A stretch of 64,000 bases of DNA from Paenibacillus hexagrammi (GTDB taxonomy: Bacteria; Bacillota; Bacilli; Paenibacillales; NBRC-103111): assembly GCF_021513275.1 (NCBI RefSeq), contig NZ_CP090978.1, positions 620,001 through 684,000 of the forward strand. The letters are read 5' to 3'. The notes beneath the pieces were generated by a model. It worked only from the letters and a program-made list of their open reading frames with translations, did no database searches and was not told where the DNA came from. Shown piece after piece: positions 63,538 through 64,000 of this stretch. How positions within the stretch are numbered: position 1 is the first letter of the stretch; every line of letters starts with the position of its first letter. The translations under genes and the position numbers were made by a program.

Positions 63538-64000
63538 ATGAGTTTGTTTGGGCACGCCGAGGCGCTGACAAAGCACTGGAAAGACTGCTCTGATATTTCA
63601 TTTGAAACTCTGAAGCAATGGGAACGAAGATGTATAGAGGCAGGAATGAAAAGTAAAACTGAGAAACTGGTTCCGTTGGTAGCAGAAAGCCGGTTGAAGG
63701 AATGGCTGCAAACCCAGTCGCCGTTTATTTCGATCGTACAAGAAGAGCTTTCCCAGCTTACGGGAAGAATCGCTACTCCTCATTTTTTTATTATGGCGGA
63801 TAGAGAAGGTATCGTCATACATGTAGAGGGTAGACCCAAGATTTTGCGGGATATTCGTCATTATGGTGTACAGGAAGGAACTTCTTTCTCCCTTGAGCAT
63901 GCCGGCATTAATGGCATTTCGGCATCTATGCAAACGCATTCGTTATTCGTTGTACAAGGCTTTGAGCACACTTTGCAAATGTTTAGAGACTGGAGCTGCA
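63538..64000 (+). CDS. GAF-domain regulator of AcoR/DhaR type (5' part, cut by window end)
   Basis: The frame is open from ATG at 63538 (AAAGGAG ten bases upstream) to the window end, 154 codons. The N-terminal pattern W-x-x-C...WERRCIEAG...LVPLVAESRLKEWLQTQSPF, then FFIMADREGIVIHVEGRP, then a G-x-S-F-S-x-E-x-x-G-I-N-G-I-S motif and VVQGFEHTLQMFRDWSC, is the GAF sensor of sigma-54-dependent activators such as AcoR and DhaR. In those proteins the corresponding motif reads GTNAI. The output domain is outside the window, so whether it is an AAA+ sigma-54 activator or a shorter regulator is open. It is divergent from the graspetide genes and is a candidate controller of them. Confidence 0.75.
   Translation, partial: MSLFGHAEALTKHWKDCSDISFETLKQWERRCIEAGMKSKTEKLVPLVAESRLKEWLQTQSPFISIVQEELSQLTGRIATPHFFIMADREGIVIHVEGRPKILRDIRHYGVQEGTSFSLEHAGINGISASMQTHSLFVVQGFEHTLQMFRDWSC

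Noticed and set aside
63356-63541. A 61-codon plus-strand frame before the GAF regulator
   Set aside because: It lacks a ribosome site, spans the promoter and overlaps the start of the clearly better gene at 63538.

Overview
The window reads as chromosomal DNA of a spore-forming, low-to-mid GC Firmicute, most likely Paenibacillus or a close relative. The signs are a tricistronic GerA-type germinant receptor operon followed by a small CLC_0170-like gene, an ECF sigma factor paired with a DUF4179 anti-sigma factor, an SLH-anchored surface protein with X2 repeats, copper-amine-oxidase N-terminal domains, a DUF2935 protein and a YxcD-type protein. Shine-Dalgarno sites are strong and Bacillus-like. 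I see no rRNA, tRNA, CRISPR array, transposase or phage gene. The genus call is inference from gene content.

Layout. 0-4.2 kb: an ABC-2 exporter with its own two-component system, behind the 3' end of an unrecognised gene. 4.3-13.5 kb: MgtC-type membrane protein, a flavodoxin behind a near-perfect Fur box, a darcynin-like gene with a TrmB-type regulator, a DHA2 drug exporter divergent from a TetR regulator with a well-formed double operator, an HD hydrolase, a DUF2935 protein, an acetyltransferase and a methyltransferase. 13.7-20.6 kb: a giant LPXTG surface protein followed by its own class D sortase. 20.7-26.9 kb: ECF sigma/anti-sigma pair, DUF445 protein and a NitT/TauT-type ABC importer. 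27-38.8 kb: a cadherin-like repeat protein built from seven 312-bp units, an M23 peptidase-bactofilin pair, the ger operon behind a sigma-G-like promoter, a beta-propeller lipoprotein and a YxcD-type protein. 38.9-47.5 kb: a 1613-residue SLH surface protein, a large intergenic inverted repeat, a diacylglycerol glycosyltransferase, thymidine kinase and an HD phosphohydrolase. 47.9-57.7 kb: gltB-gltD, an S41 protease, a copper-amine-oxidase-N protein and a deletion remnant of a starch-active enzyme. 57.8-61.5 kb: a 7TM hybrid histidine kinase and a NarL-type regulator. 61.5-64 kb: a graspetide (omega-ester RiPP) locus.

The most interesting system is the last. On the minus strand a 77-79 residue precursor (62849-63088) carries two cores of the form T(T/S)xxxxEE, the plesiocin-type (group 2) graspetide signature. 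It is followed by a RimK-like ATP-grasp ligase (61571-62745). A GAF-containing regulator of AcoR/DhaR type starts divergently at 63538. A structured, dispersed intergenic repeat lies on both sides of the precursor, and the same element forms the inverted repeat at 43.8-44.0 kb. The copy between precursor and ligase contains a terminator-like hairpin.

A quality warning: four genes between 52 and 62.3 kb (gltB, the S41 protease, the hybrid kinase and the graspetide ligase) are each split by an apparent one-base loss in a run of exactly five G, and the kinase also in a run of four A. Housekeeping gltB is unlikely to be broken in nature, so a local assembly or base-calling problem is the simplest reading. 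The graspetide ligase is then probably intact in the organism.
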